A DNA stretch of 64,000 nucleotides, from the NCBI RefSeq assembly GCF_019973775.1, contig NZ_AP025032.1, forward strand, positions 2,356,001 to 2,420,000. The letters are read 5' to 3'. How positions within the stretch are numbered: position 1 is the first letter of the stretch; every line of letters begins with the position of its first letter. The notes beneath the pieces are model-generated. The model was not told where the DNA came from, searched no databases, and worked only from the letters and a program-made list of their open reading frames with translations. Positions 7,515-15,648 of this stretch are shown here, piece by piece. Source of the stretch: Aureimonas sp. SA4125 (GTDB lineage Bacteria > Pseudomonadota > Alphaproteobacteria > Rhizobiales > Rhizobiaceae). Made by a program: the position numbers and the translations under genes.

Positions 7515-10500
7515 CGTCCTTCAACCTGTCCGAATGGGCGCTGCGCCATCGCTCCATGCTCTGGTACTTCATGATCGTCTTCTCGGTCGCGGGCTTCTTC
7601 TCCTACCTCAATCTGGGGCGGGAGGAGGATCCGGCCTTCACCATCAAGACCATGATCATTTCGGCGCAATGGCCGGGCGCCACGGTCGACGACACGATCA
7701 AGCAGGTTGCCGAGCGGATCGAGAAGAAGCTCGAGGAATTGCCGGAGCTCGACTATACGCGCTCGATGACGACGGCGGGTGCGACCACGATCTTCGTCAA
7801 CCTCCTCGACACAACCCAGGCCAAGAACATTCCGGCAACCTGGGTTCGGGCGCGCAACCTCGTCGGCGACATCGTCGGCACCTTGCCGCAGGGCGTGGTC
7901 GGTCCGCAGTTCAACGACAATTTCGGCGACGTCTACGGCAACATCTATGCCTTCACCTCGGACGGCTTCTCGCAGCGCGAACTGCGTGACTTCGTCGAGG
8001 ATGCGCGCTCCAAGGTCCTCACCGTGTCCAATACCGGCAAGGTCGACATTCTCGGGGCCGAAGACGAGATCATCTACCTCGAGTTCTCCCCGCGGCGCCT
8101 GGCCGCCTACGGGATCACACAGCAGAACGTCGTCGAGACCCTCCAGGCACAGAATGCTGTTACTCCGTCGGGCGTCATCCAGACCGACGCCGAGCGGATC
8201 AGCATTCGCGTCAACGGACAGTTCGCCTCCGAGGAGAGCCTTCGGACTCTCAACCTTCGCGTCAACGATCGCTTCTTCCGCCTGTCCGATGTCGCCGAGA
8301 TCAAGCGCGGCTATGTCGACCCACCCTCGAGCCTGTTCCGATACAATGGCCAGCCGGCGATCGGGCTTGCCGTCGGCGTGAAGACAGGCGCCAATCTGCT
8401 CGCCTTCGGCGAGGATCTCGACAAAGAAATGGCTCGCATCGAGGGCGAACTGCCGGTCGGCATCGGCATCCATCTGGTTTCCGACCAACCCCTCGTCGTC
8501 GAAGAAGCGGTGTCGGGCTTCACCACGGCCCTGTTCGAGGCCATCGCCATCGTCCTGGCGGTGAGCTTCGTCAGCCTCGGCCTGCGCGCCGGCCTCGTCG
8601 TCGCCGTCGCGATCCCGCTGACCCTTGCCATGACCTTCGTGGTGATGGAGTACCTCGGCATCTCCCTCCAGCGCATCTCGCTGGGCGCCCTGATCATCGC
8701 CCTGGGGCTCCTCGTCGACGACGCCATGATCGCGGTCGAGATGATGGCGTCCCGACTCGAGGCGGGGGATACCCTCCAGAAGGCGGCGACGTCGGTCTGG
8801 ACCTCCACCGCCTTTCCCATGCTGACGGGGACGCTCGTGACCGTGGCAGGCTTCATCCCGGTTGGTCTCAATTCAAGCGCCGCCGGCGAGTTCACCTTCA
8901 CGCTTTTCGTGGTGATGGCGGTCTCGCTGATCCTGTCCTGGGTCGTCGCGGTGCTGTTCACGCCGCTGATCGGCGTGGTGATGCTGCCGAAGACCATGAA
9001 GAGCCACCACGGGAAGAAGGGCCGGTTCGCGCGTGTCTTCGGCTGGCTGCTTCTGCTCTGTATGCGCTGGCGCTGGGTGACCATCGCCACGACAGTCGCC
9101 GTCTTCGGCGTGTCGATGTACGGCATGCAGTTCGTCCAGCAGCAGTTCTTCCCCTCCTCCGACCGCACCGAGCTGATCGTCGACTGGAACCTGCCGCAGA
9201 GCGCCTCGATCAAGCAGACGCTGTCGGAAATCTCGCGGTTCGAGAAGGAACAGCTTACGGGCAATGAGAGCGTAGAGCGCTGGTCGAGCTATGTCGGGGA
9301 AGGCGCCCCCCGCTTCGTCCTGTCGCTCGACGTCCAGCCGGCCACTCCGGCCTTCGGCCAGACGGTGATCGTGACCAAGGACATCGAGGCCCGCAATCGT
9401 CTGCGGACAGTCTTCAGCGACTATCTCCTGCGCACCTTTCCGAACACCGACGCCTACGTGAAGCTCCTCGACATCGGCCCACCGGTCGGTCGCCCGGTCG
9501 CCTACCGCCTGTCGGGACCCGACATCCAGACGGTGCGCAAACTCTCGTTGGAGCTCGGCAGCATCATCGCCCAGAATCCCAATCTCGGCGAGGTCGTCTA
9601 CGACTGGAGCGAGCCGTCGCGGGTGGTGCGGATCGACGTCATGCAGGACCGTGCCCGCCAGCTCGGCGTGTCCTCGGAAACCATCGCCTCGACGATCAAC
9701 GGCATTGTCGGCGGAACGACGGTGACGGAGGTGCGCGAGGACATCTACCTCGTCGACATCATCGGGCGTGCCTTGGCGGCCGAACGCGGTTCCATCGAGA
9801 CGCTGCGCGATCTTCAGCTTCCCTCGGGCGACGGACGATCCGTTCCCCTCGCGGCGGTTGCCACCTTCCGCTACGAGGTCGAGCAGCCGCTGGTGTGGAC
9901 CCGCTCGCGGATCCCGACCATCACCGTGCGGGCCGGCATCGCCGGCTCGCTGCAGCCGGCCACGGTCGTTCAACAGATCACCCCGGCGGTCGACGCCTTC
10001 ACGCAGAAGCTTCCGGCCGGCTACAACATCGAGATCGGCGGCTCCGTCGAAGACAGCGCCAAGGGTCAGGGACCGATCCTTGCCGTGGCCCCGCTGATGA
10101 TCTTCGCGATGGCGACGATCCTGATGATCCAGCTCCAGAGCTTCAGCCGCCTCGTCCTGGTCTTCGCCGTGGCCCCCCTCGCCCTCATCGGCGTCGTGGC
10201 GGCGCTTTTGCCGAGCGGCGCGCCCATGGGCTTCGTTGCGATCCTCGGCATCCTCGCCCTGATCGGCATCCTCATCCGCAACTCGGTCATCCTGGTGGTG
10301 CAGATCGAGGATCATATCCGCGAGGGGTTCGACAAGTGGGACGCGGTCGTCGATGCGACAGAACACCGGATGCGGCCGATCCTCCTGACGGCCGCTGCCG
10401 CCTCGCTCGCGCTGATTCCGATCTCCCGCGAGATCTTCTGGGGACCCATGGCCTACGCGATGATGGGCGGCATCATCGTCGGCACGGTGCTCACGCTCCT

Positions 10501-10603
10501 GTTCCTCCCCGCACTCTACGTGGCCTGGTTCCGGATCAAGGCCCCGCCACGCGACGCAACAGCCGCCTCCCCAGAGGAGCTCCATGGGCGTCAAACTGTT
10601 TGA
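7511..10603 (+). CDS. RND-family efflux pump permease (AcrB/TriC-like)
   Basis: A 1030-residue inner-membrane proton-driven exporter, near the usual length of 1020-1050. It shows the two-fold RND plan: a transmembrane helix near residue 15, a large periplasmic loop, a helix bundle (about 335-500), a second periplasmic loop, and a second bundle (about 850-1010). The proton-relay pair is present in GLLVDDAMIAVEMM (two Asp). The position of AcrB Lys940 is filled by Arg in GILIRNSVILVVQIED, a variant seen in the TriC-like branch. It is the last gene of the operon with two adaptors. Substrates are presumably hydrophobic toxic compounds, but the sequence does not say which. Confidence 0.93.
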   Translation: MTSFNLSEWALRHRSMLWYFMIVFSVAGFFSYLNLGREEDPAFTIKTMIISAQWPGATVDDTIKQVAERIEKKLEELPELDYTRSMTTAGATTIFVNLLDTTQAKNIPATWVRARNLVGDIVGTLPQGVVGPQFNDNFGDVYGNIYAFTSDGFSQRELRDFVEDARSKVLTVSNTGKVDILGAEDEIIYLEFSPRRLAAYGITQQNVVETLQAQNAVTPSGVIQTDAERISIRVNGQFASEESLRTLNLRVNDRFFRLSDVAEIKRGYVDPPSSLFRYNGQPAIGLAVGVKTGANLLAFGEDLDKEMARIEGELPVGIGIHLVSDQPLVVEEAVSGFTTALFEAIAIVLAVSFVSLGLRAGLVVAVAIPLTLAMTFVVMEYLGISLQRISLGALIIALGLLVDDAMIAVEMMASRLEAGDTLQKAATSVWTSTAFPMLTGTLVTVAGFIPVGLNSSAAGEFTFTLFVVMAVSLILSWVVAVLFTPLIGVVMLPKTMKSHHGKKGRFARVFGWLLLLCMRWRWVTIATTVAVFGVSMYGMQFVQQQFFPSSDRTELIVDWNLPQSASIKQTLSEISRFEKEQLTGNESVERWSSYVGEGAPRFVLSLDVQPATPAFGQTVIVTKDIEARNRLRTVFSDYLLRTFPNTDAYVKLLDIGPPVGRPVAYRLSGPDIQTVRKLSLELGSIIAQNPNLGEVVYDWSEPSRVVRIDVMQDRARQLGVSSETIASTINGIVGGTTVTEVREDIYLVDIIGRALAAERGSIETLRDLQLPSGDGRSVPLAAVATFRYEVEQPLVWTRSRIPTITVRAGIAGSLQPATVVQQITPAVDAFTQKLPAGYNIEIGGSVEDSAKGQGPILAVAPLMIFAMATILMIQLQSFSRLVLVFAVAPLALIGVVAALLPSGAPMGFVAILGILALIGILIRNSVILVVQIEDHIREGFDKWDAVVDATEHRMRPILLTAAAASLALIPISREIFWGPMAYAMMGGIIVGTVLTLLFLPALYVAWFRIKAPPRDATAASPEELHGRQTV

Positions 10604-10843
10604 AAATCGGCCGCTGCGGTCACGACGCAGTGACAGCAGCCAAGAATTATCTCTCGATAAAGACGTTATTTCAATGGCTTGCGGCAAAAATTGGCATGTG
10701 GCCCTTCGGAAGCAGCGCTTGCGATAGGGGCCTGTAGCGGCGGCTTTGTCGATGCCAAGGTTGATGTCAGCCGACCCGTGAGTATGAGAAGGATGCGATG
10801 CGCCGGCCCTGCAGCCGGTGTCGACGAGCGGGATGGCGTTCCA

Positions 10844-11785
10844 ATGTCAGAGACTTCCTCGGTGCCGGTGGTGCATCCCGTCGCCATTCCCTGCCGGGAC
10901 GGCGTGACGCTCGGCGGTCATCTCTGGACCGGAGCCGGCAGAACCCTGATCGGCACGGTGGTCATCAATCCCGCGACCGGCGTGCTGGCCCGGTACTATC
11001 ATTACTACGCGGCCTTTCTGGCGGAGCACGGCTTCGATGTCCTGACCTACGACTATCGCGGCATTGGCCAGTCGCGCCCGGCGAATTTGCGGGGCTGCGG
11101 CTATCGCTGGCGGGATTGGGGCGAGCTCGATTTCGACGCCGCTTTGCGGTTCGCCAGGAACCGCAAAGCCGATCACCCGCTGTTCGTGGTCGGCCACAGC
11201 ATCGGCGGGTTCCTGCCGGGGCTTTCGGAAAATGCGCCGATGATCCACCGCATGCTGACGGTCGGTGCTCAATATGCCTACTGGCGCGACTATGCCCGGA
11301 ACCGCCGGGCCCATCTGTTCTTCAAGTGGCATGTGATCATGCCGGCGATCACGGCTCTCTACGGTTACTTTCCCGGGCAGCGTTTGGGCTGGCTGGAAGA
11401 TCTCCCGGCGGGAGTCGCGAACGAGTGGAGTTTCCGGCGTTCACGGATGGAATCCAGTCACGCGCGACAGGCGCGAGAGGAGATCCTTCGGCGTTTCGAG
11501 AGGGTGACGGCACCGATCCTGGCCGTCGCGATGTCCGATGACGAGTTCGGGACGGTGCCGGCGGTGGCACGGACGCTTCGCTACTACCGCGGCACCGATC
11601 CCATTCACGTGGTTCTGGAACCTTCCGATCTGGGTCATGAAGACGTCGGTCACTTCGGACTGTTTCACAACCGGCATGCGCCTGATTTCTGGCGCGACAC
11701 CGTCGGATGGTTGAGGGACGGCACGAACCCGTGGCCGGACAAGCGTATTTGGCAGAAGAGCCTGGGAGAGAGAACTCACGGGTAG
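10844..11785 (+). CDS. Predicted alpha/beta hydrolase (COG4757-like)
   Basis: A 313-residue serine hydrolase-fold protein without a signal peptide. Early motifs are GVTLGGHLW and the aromatic-rich VLARYYHYYAAFL, followed by TYDYRGIGQS. The nucleophile elbow is GHSIGG with Ser119, the acid probably lies in SDDEFG, and the His in GHFGLF. The family is described only as predicted hydrolases, so the substrate is unknown. The ATG at 10844 was chosen because the 55 residues encoded upstream to 10679 are unlike the family. It follows the pump gene by 240 bp on the same strand, too far to assume co-transcription. Confidence 0.8.
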   Translation: MSETSSVPVVHPVAIPCRDGVTLGGHLWTGAGRTLIGTVVINPATGVLARYYHYYAAFLAEHGFDVLTYDYRGIGQSRPANLRGCGYRWRDWGELDFDAALRFARNRKADHPLFVVGHSIGGFLPGLSENAPMIHRMLTVGAQYAYWRDYARNRRAHLFFKWHVIMPAITALYGYFPGQRLGWLEDLPAGVANEWSFRRSRMESSHARQAREEILRRFERVTAPILAVAMSDDEFGTVPAVARTLRYYRGTDPIHVVLEPSDLGHEDVGHFGLFHNRHAPDFWRDTVGWLRDGTNPWPDKRIWQKSLGERTHG

Positions 11786-12228
11786 TCGTCGCGGACCAAT
11801 GGACTGGCGGAACGCCGACTTGCGTGCCTGTCACGCGGGACGTCGCGTGGATCGCCGGCTCGCCGGCTCCTAACCTCTGCGAGAAGCTCGATGTGAGACG
11901 GGAACATCCACGCCAAAGGGAGCGCGGAACCCGTTATCGCGCATAAATCCAGCGGTTTGGCTTTCCTCCACGAGCCCGCCCGCAGAGAGCGCCGCTCCGC
12001 CAAAGGCGCCGGCATGCGGTTGCCCCCATGCCTAAGGAACTGTTTCTCGCACCAGTCGCATTTTCAGAAACAACAACAGTTCCCGGCAACCAAGATAAGA
12101 TCGATCGATCCTCCATCGCCGGATCGATAAAATGCCACCTAATTTCCGTCCGGAAGCTTTAGTCCCGCCGCGTACAAACATCCCTGCAAGCAACGAACAA
12201 CAGTTCATTGCAAACGGGGAAAAATACC
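11786..12228 (+). other. Intergenic region upstream of first flagellin
   Basis: No gene is visible in these 443 bp. The last 170 bp (from about 12053) align with the region upstream of the second flagellin and hold an inverted repeat at 12104-12128. The final 76 bp, from 12153, belong to the perfect 991-bp repeat. A GGGG run about eight bases before the ATG serves as ribosome binding site. Confidence 0.6.
12104..12128 (+). promoter_or_regulatory. Inverted repeat upstream of first flagellin gene
   Basis: Two perfect 8-base arms, ATCGATCC at 12104-12111 and GGATCGAT at 12121-12128, flank a 9-base loop. The right arm runs into an AT-rich TAAAAT that could serve as a -10 box, so the repeat overlaps the likely promoter. 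The same element with the same loop occurs at the same distance before the second flagellin, although bases around it differ. It could be a binding site or a leader hairpin. Confidence 0.55.
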
Positions 12229-13044
12229 ATGGTCAGCATCAACGCAACCGCCGCCAATTCCGCAGTCCTCTCCAGCCTCCGCCAGATCAACAGGGACATC
12301 GCGACAAACCAGACGCGCATCGGCACCGGCCTCAAGATCAACAGCTACTCCGACAATCCGGCCCTCTACTCGACCGCCCAGAACATCCGCTCCGACATCA
12401 AGGCGCAGGACGCGCTCTCCTCGAACATCGGCCTTTCCAAGGCCCGCGCGGACGCTGCCAATGCGGGCCTCGACAAGATCGCCGACATCCTGACCAAGAT
12501 GTCGGATGTGGCCTCCACCACGACGGCGACCTCAACCGCCTCCGAGGTTGCTGTAGCATCGGCCAAGATCGCGTCTTACTTCACCCAGGTCACGGCAATC
12601 GTCGCCTCGTCTGGTTTCCAGGGCAGCAATCTCCTCAAGGGCAGCGCCACCGAGAACGTTGCCCTGTCTAACGAGAGCCTGGCTCAGATCCAATTTTCCG
12701 GCGCCGATATCGAGACTGGTACGGCCTACTCGCTCCTGGCCGCTGCCGACAGCGCGACCGGTACAGACATTGCCGCCCTCTCGACGCTGATCGATAACAC
12801 CTTGGCCGAAGTCGTCGGCGTGCAGGCCGGCGTCGCATCCTTCTCCGACATGCTCGGCTCGCAGCTCGACTTCCAGTCGACGCTGAAGGGCATCAACGAG
12901 GGCGCGCTCAGCTCGATCGTCGACGCCAATCTCGAGGAAGAAGCCGCCAAGTCCACCGCCCTCCAGGTCAAGCAGCAGCTCGCCTACCAGGCCCTCTCGA
13001 TCGGCAATTCGTCGAGCCAGAACATCCTGCGCCTCTTCCAGTAA
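12229..13044 (+). CDS. Flagellin, copy 1
   Basis: A 271-residue flagellin, short because it has only the conserved D0/D1 ends and little variable middle. The N-terminal signature is clear (SVINATAANSAVLSSL-type opening, then RIGTGLKINSYSDNPA), with the heptad-rich helix of residues 45-100. The C-terminal domain holds DFQSTLKGINEGALSS and ends in SSSQNILRLFQ, typical of filament proteins. The ATG at 12229 is used; a start seven codons earlier lacks a ribosome site. The protein would be exported by the flagellar type III system and polymerise into the filament. It is identical to copy 2, and no other flagellar gene is in the window. Confidence 0.93.
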   Translation: MVSINATAANSAVLSSLRQINRDIATNQTRIGTGLKINSYSDNPALYSTAQNIRSDIKAQDALSSNIGLSKARADAANAGLDKIADILTKMSDVASTTTATSTASEVAVASAKIASYFTQVTAIVASSGFQGSNLLKGSATENVALSNESLAQIQFSGADIETGTAYSLLAAADSATGTDIAALSTLIDNTLAEVVGVQAGVASFSDMLGSQLDFQSTLKGINEGALSSIVDANLEEEAAKSTALQVKQQLAYQALSIGNSSSQNILRLFQ

Positions 13045-13103
13045 GATCCCCTTCCGCCACGACGCGATCAGCGTCTCCCCGTCGCGGCATCGTTCGTGGC
13101 ACC

Positions 13104-13133
13104 GCAGCCCCCGGCTCTTGCACCGGGGGCTGC
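13104..13133 (+). terminator. Rho-independent terminator after flagellin copy 1
   Basis: A perfect 11-bp GC-rich stem (GCAGCCCCCGG with CCGGGGGCTGC) and an 8-base loop start 60 bases after the flagellin stop codon. A short CTCGTTT follows. The same hairpin follows copy 2. Confidence 0.8.
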
Positions 13134-13143
13134 ACTCGTTTGG

Positions 13144-13503
13144 ACGAAAGCCTGCGGGCGACGATATCGCGCACCGGCAGACCCCTTGGATCCGGAGGCG
13201 AAGTCGGCGGTGCCACCCGCTCCGCCTCCCTCCCCGGCAGGCGCCGCCGGCGGTCACCTCGCCGCAGCGCCACGGCGTACAGGCTGCACGCGCCCAAGGC
13301 GCATTCGCGACCTGCCGCAGGACGCGCGACCGCGTCCAGGCCGCCGGCATGCGTCCCGCGCACGGCCGGGCCGCTCCCATGGTTGACGACATATTGCGCC
13401 GACCGATCGCATTTTCCTCAAGTTCAAAAGACAACAACAACCAAGATCAAATCAATCGATCCTCCATCGCCGGATCGATAAAATGCCACCTAGTTTCCGA
13501 CCC
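13144..13503 (+). other. Spacer between the flagellin genes, without a gene
   Basis: These 360 bp separate the two perfect repeat copies. No convincing gene is seen. The last 100 bp are a diverged copy of the leader before flagellin 1, including the inverted repeat at 13455-13479. The first 230 bp match nothing else in the window. Confidence 0.5.
13455..13479 (+). promoter_or_regulatory. Inverted repeat upstream of second flagellin gene
   Basis: ATCGATCC at 13455-13462 and GGATCGAT at 13472-13479 repeat the element at 12104-12128 exactly, loop included, at the same distance from the start codon. The bases just before and after it differ between the copies, which suggests the repeat itself is kept by selection. 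Confidence 0.55.
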
Positions 13504-13579
13504 GAAGCTTTAGTCCCGCCGCGTACAAACATCCCTGCAAGCAACGAACAACAGTTCATTGCAAACGGGGAAAAATACC

Positions 13580-14395
13580 ATGGTCAGCATCAACGCAACC
13601 GCCGCCAATTCCGCAGTCCTCTCCAGCCTCCGCCAGATCAACAGGGACATCGCGACAAACCAGACGCGCATCGGCACCGGCCTCAAGATCAACAGCTACT
13701 CCGACAATCCGGCCCTCTACTCGACCGCCCAGAACATCCGCTCCGACATCAAGGCGCAGGACGCGCTCTCCTCGAACATCGGCCTTTCCAAGGCCCGCGC
13801 GGACGCTGCCAATGCGGGCCTCGACAAGATCGCCGACATCCTGACCAAGATGTCGGATGTGGCCTCCACCACGACGGCGACCTCAACCGCCTCCGAGGTT
13901 GCTGTAGCATCGGCCAAGATCGCGTCTTACTTCACCCAGGTCACGGCAATCGTCGCCTCGTCTGGTTTCCAGGGCAGCAATCTCCTCAAGGGCAGCGCCA
14001 CCGAGAACGTTGCCCTGTCTAACGAGAGCCTGGCTCAGATCCAATTTTCCGGCGCCGATATCGAGACTGGTACGGCCTACTCGCTCCTGGCCGCTGCCGA
14101 CAGCGCGACCGGTACAGACATTGCCGCCCTCTCGACGCTGATCGATAACACCTTGGCCGAAGTCGTCGGCGTGCAGGCCGGCGTCGCATCCTTCTCCGAC
14201 ATGCTCGGCTCGCAGCTCGACTTCCAGTCGACGCTGAAGGGCATCAACGAGGGCGCGCTCAGCTCGATCGTCGACGCCAATCTCGAGGAAGAAGCCGCCA
14301 AGTCCACCGCCCTCCAGGTCAAGCAGCAGCTCGCCTACCAGGCCCTCTCGATCGGCAATTCGTCGAGCCAGAACATCCTGCGCCTCTTCCAGTAA
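13580..14395 (+). CDS. Flagellin, copy 2
   Basis: A 271-residue flagellin with a protein and DNA sequence identical to copy 1, including synonymous positions. It has the same ribosome binding site (GGGG before the ATG at 13580) and the same terminator. Identity over the whole gene with divergence in the flanks points to gene conversion or a very recent copy. Expression could differ from copy 1 only through bases upstream of 13504. Two identical genes mainly raise gene dose. Functional difference between the filaments is ruled out at protein level. Confidence 0.93.
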   Translation: MVSINATAANSAVLSSLRQINRDIATNQTRIGTGLKINSYSDNPALYSTAQNIRSDIKAQDALSSNIGLSKARADAANAGLDKIADILTKMSDVASTTTATSTASEVAVASAKIASYFTQVTAIVASSGFQGSNLLKGSATENVALSNESLAQIQFSGADIETGTAYSLLAAADSATGTDIAALSTLIDNTLAEVVGVQAGVASFSDMLGSQLDFQSTLKGINEGALSSIVDANLEEEAAKSTALQVKQQLAYQALSIGNSSSQNILRLFQ

Positions 14396-14454
14396 GATCC
14401 CCTTCCGCCACGACGCGATCAGCGTCTCCCCGTCGCGGCATCGTTCGTGGCACC

Positions 14455-14484
14455 GCAGCCCCCGGCTCTTGCACCGGGGGCTGC
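14455..14484 (+). terminator. Rho-independent terminator after flagellin copy 2
   Basis: The same 11-bp stem with 8-base loop as at 13104-13133. It lies 60 bases after the stop codon of copy 2. Confidence 0.8.
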
Positions 14485-14494
14485 ACTCGTTTGG

Positions 14495-14744
14495 GGCGGA
14501 GGAGCTGGATGGTGCATCTTCGGCTGCGGCCGGCCGCGACGCGGACCGTCGGACGGTCCTCGGACGTCAACTGCGGCGGCAGTCGAAAGGCCGGAGGTCA
14601 CGCACCGACCTGTGTCGCCCAGCTGGATGAACCGGGCGATTGCGGCAAAACAGGACGGTATGCCCGAGGCTGCAGGCCATCATTTCGAGGGCATTCGCGG
14701 CACGAAGAACGGCCGAGATCTCATCTGCCCCGGTCACGCCTCCT
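14495..14744 (+). other. Non-coding stretch between flagellin 2 and the MarR gene
   Basis: From the end of the perfect repeat to the convergent MarR gene no gene, RNA or repeat can be supported. Overlapping frames are open on both strands but none has family features. Confidence 0.4.
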
Positions 14745-15230
14745 TCAGGCAGCCTTTTTGGCAGATACCGGAAAGTCGGTGCCATCTGTCCCGAGCTCGA
14801 TCAGGTTGCTGCGAAGATGAGCCAAGGCCCGGGTCATGACGGACGCCTCCTCGTCGGTGAGCCCCTGCACCATCTGGTCGTAGACGACGATGGCGAGCGG
14901 TCTCACCTGGTCGAATACCTCCGTGGCAGCCGCCGTCACGGAAACGGTCTTGGCTCGCCGGTCGGTGCGGTCGCAGGTACGCTTGATCAGCCCGCGTGCC
15001 TCGAGACGATCGAGGTAGGCCGAGAGAGTCATCGGCTCGACACCCATGACATGCGCCAGTTTCGCCTGCCGGGCGCCGTCGAGGCGGGCGACATGGGCCA
15101 GCGCGCGGATCTCGCCGGACGTCAATTGAAGACCGGCATTTTGGACAGCTCGATCAAAGACCTGGCGAAAAAGCCTCGAGACGTCCGTCAGCAGGAAGCC
15201 GAGCGAATCCGAGGGCATGAGCTGCGTCAT
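14745..15230 (-). CDS. MarR-family transcriptional regulator
   Basis: A 161-residue winged-helix regulator of normal MarR length. A helical dimerisation start (FLLTDVSRLFRQVFDRAV) is followed by the DNA-binding core: LTSGEIRALAHVAR, QAKLAHVMGVEPMTLSAYLDRLEARGLI, then the wing with the conserved DRTDRRAK basic motif (about residues 88-95). The C-terminal helix completes the dimer interface. MarR proteins usually repress a neighbouring enzyme or efflux gene and respond to small phenolic ligands. Here neither neighbour is an obvious target: flagellins lie on one side and mazG, divergent and 418 bp away, on the other. An ATG four codons downstream is an alternative start. Confidence 0.85.
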   Translation of the reverse strand: MTQLMPSDSLGFLLTDVSRLFRQVFDRAVQNAGLQLTSGEIRALAHVARLDGARQAKLAHVMGVEPMTLSAYLDRLEARGLIKRTCDRTDRRAKTVSVTAAATEVFDQVRPLAIVVYDQMVQGLTDEEASVMTRALAHLRSNLIELGTDGTDFPVSAKKAA

Positions 15231-15648
15231 TATCGCTGTCCTTGTCGTCCGTCAGCAGCTGCACCCCGCGGGTCCATCATTTAGAACTGCTATAATTCAT
15301 ATAAGTTTATTAATTCCGGGAGACAAGGTTGCTGCCTGCAGCTGAACCAGAATGAAAGTAAACTAGGCAACACATCGGCGTGATGTCGTTTGCGAGCAGT
15401 CGATGCCATGCGGCTTTTGCCGGGAGACGTTCCCCTTGACGGATGCAGTGGCCGCCGGCCGAGGACCGCGTCGTCTGGGCCCGCCGCAGCAGGAAAACCG
15501 AAGCCACCACCTTGAACCCAAGCCTCGGCGCCCAAATGCGCGCCATCGGACGACGACGAGAGCTTGATGGGCGTCTCTTCTGCCAGCATGGTGGCGCGCC
15601 GGGCGCGACATCCGCCGCCGCAAACCACCCGCATACAGGACGCACCCC
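15231..15648 (+). other. Intergenic region between marR-type gene and mazG
   Basis: No gene is supported in these 418 bp. An AT-rich patch at about 15285-15320, unusual for this genome, lies upstream of the MarR gene and contains TATAAT on the plus strand and TTATATGAATTATA on the minus strand. It is the likely promoter and operator zone of that regulator. The remainder has open frames on both strands without family features. Confidence 0.4.

Larger units (their letters stand above)
12153..13143 (+). repeat. Perfect 991-bp direct repeat, copy 1 (flagellin gene, leader and terminator)
   Basis: This segment is identical base for base to 13504-14494 (offset 1351). It runs from 76 bases before the flagellin ATG through the gene and its terminator hairpin. 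Upstream of 12153 the two copies are still alignable for about 100 bases but carry several differences and a length change. Downstream of 13143 they diverge completely. Confidence 0.95.
13504..14494 (+). repeat. Perfect 991-bp direct repeat, copy 2
   Basis: Identical to 12153-13143. The two copies are in direct orientation 1351 bp apart, so recombination between them would delete or amplify one flagellin gene. Confidence 0.95.

Noticed and set aside
6932..8488. 518-residue minus-strand frame across adaptor 2 and the pump
   Set aside because: It crosses two real genes and has no domain motif.
8873..10687. 604-residue open frame opposite the RND pump gene
   Set aside because: A high-GC shadow: composition is extreme in Arg, Asp and His, and the pump on the plus strand is complete.
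12132..12671. 179-residue frame repeated at 13483-14022
   Set aside because: Appears twice only because the flagellin repeat does; Gln/Arg/Pro-rich and out of frame with the flagellin.
12229..14395. Flagellin duplication as a pure assembly artefact
   Set aside because: The leaders and downstream flanks differ between copies, which a duplicated contig would not produce; only the exact identity still merits a read-level check.
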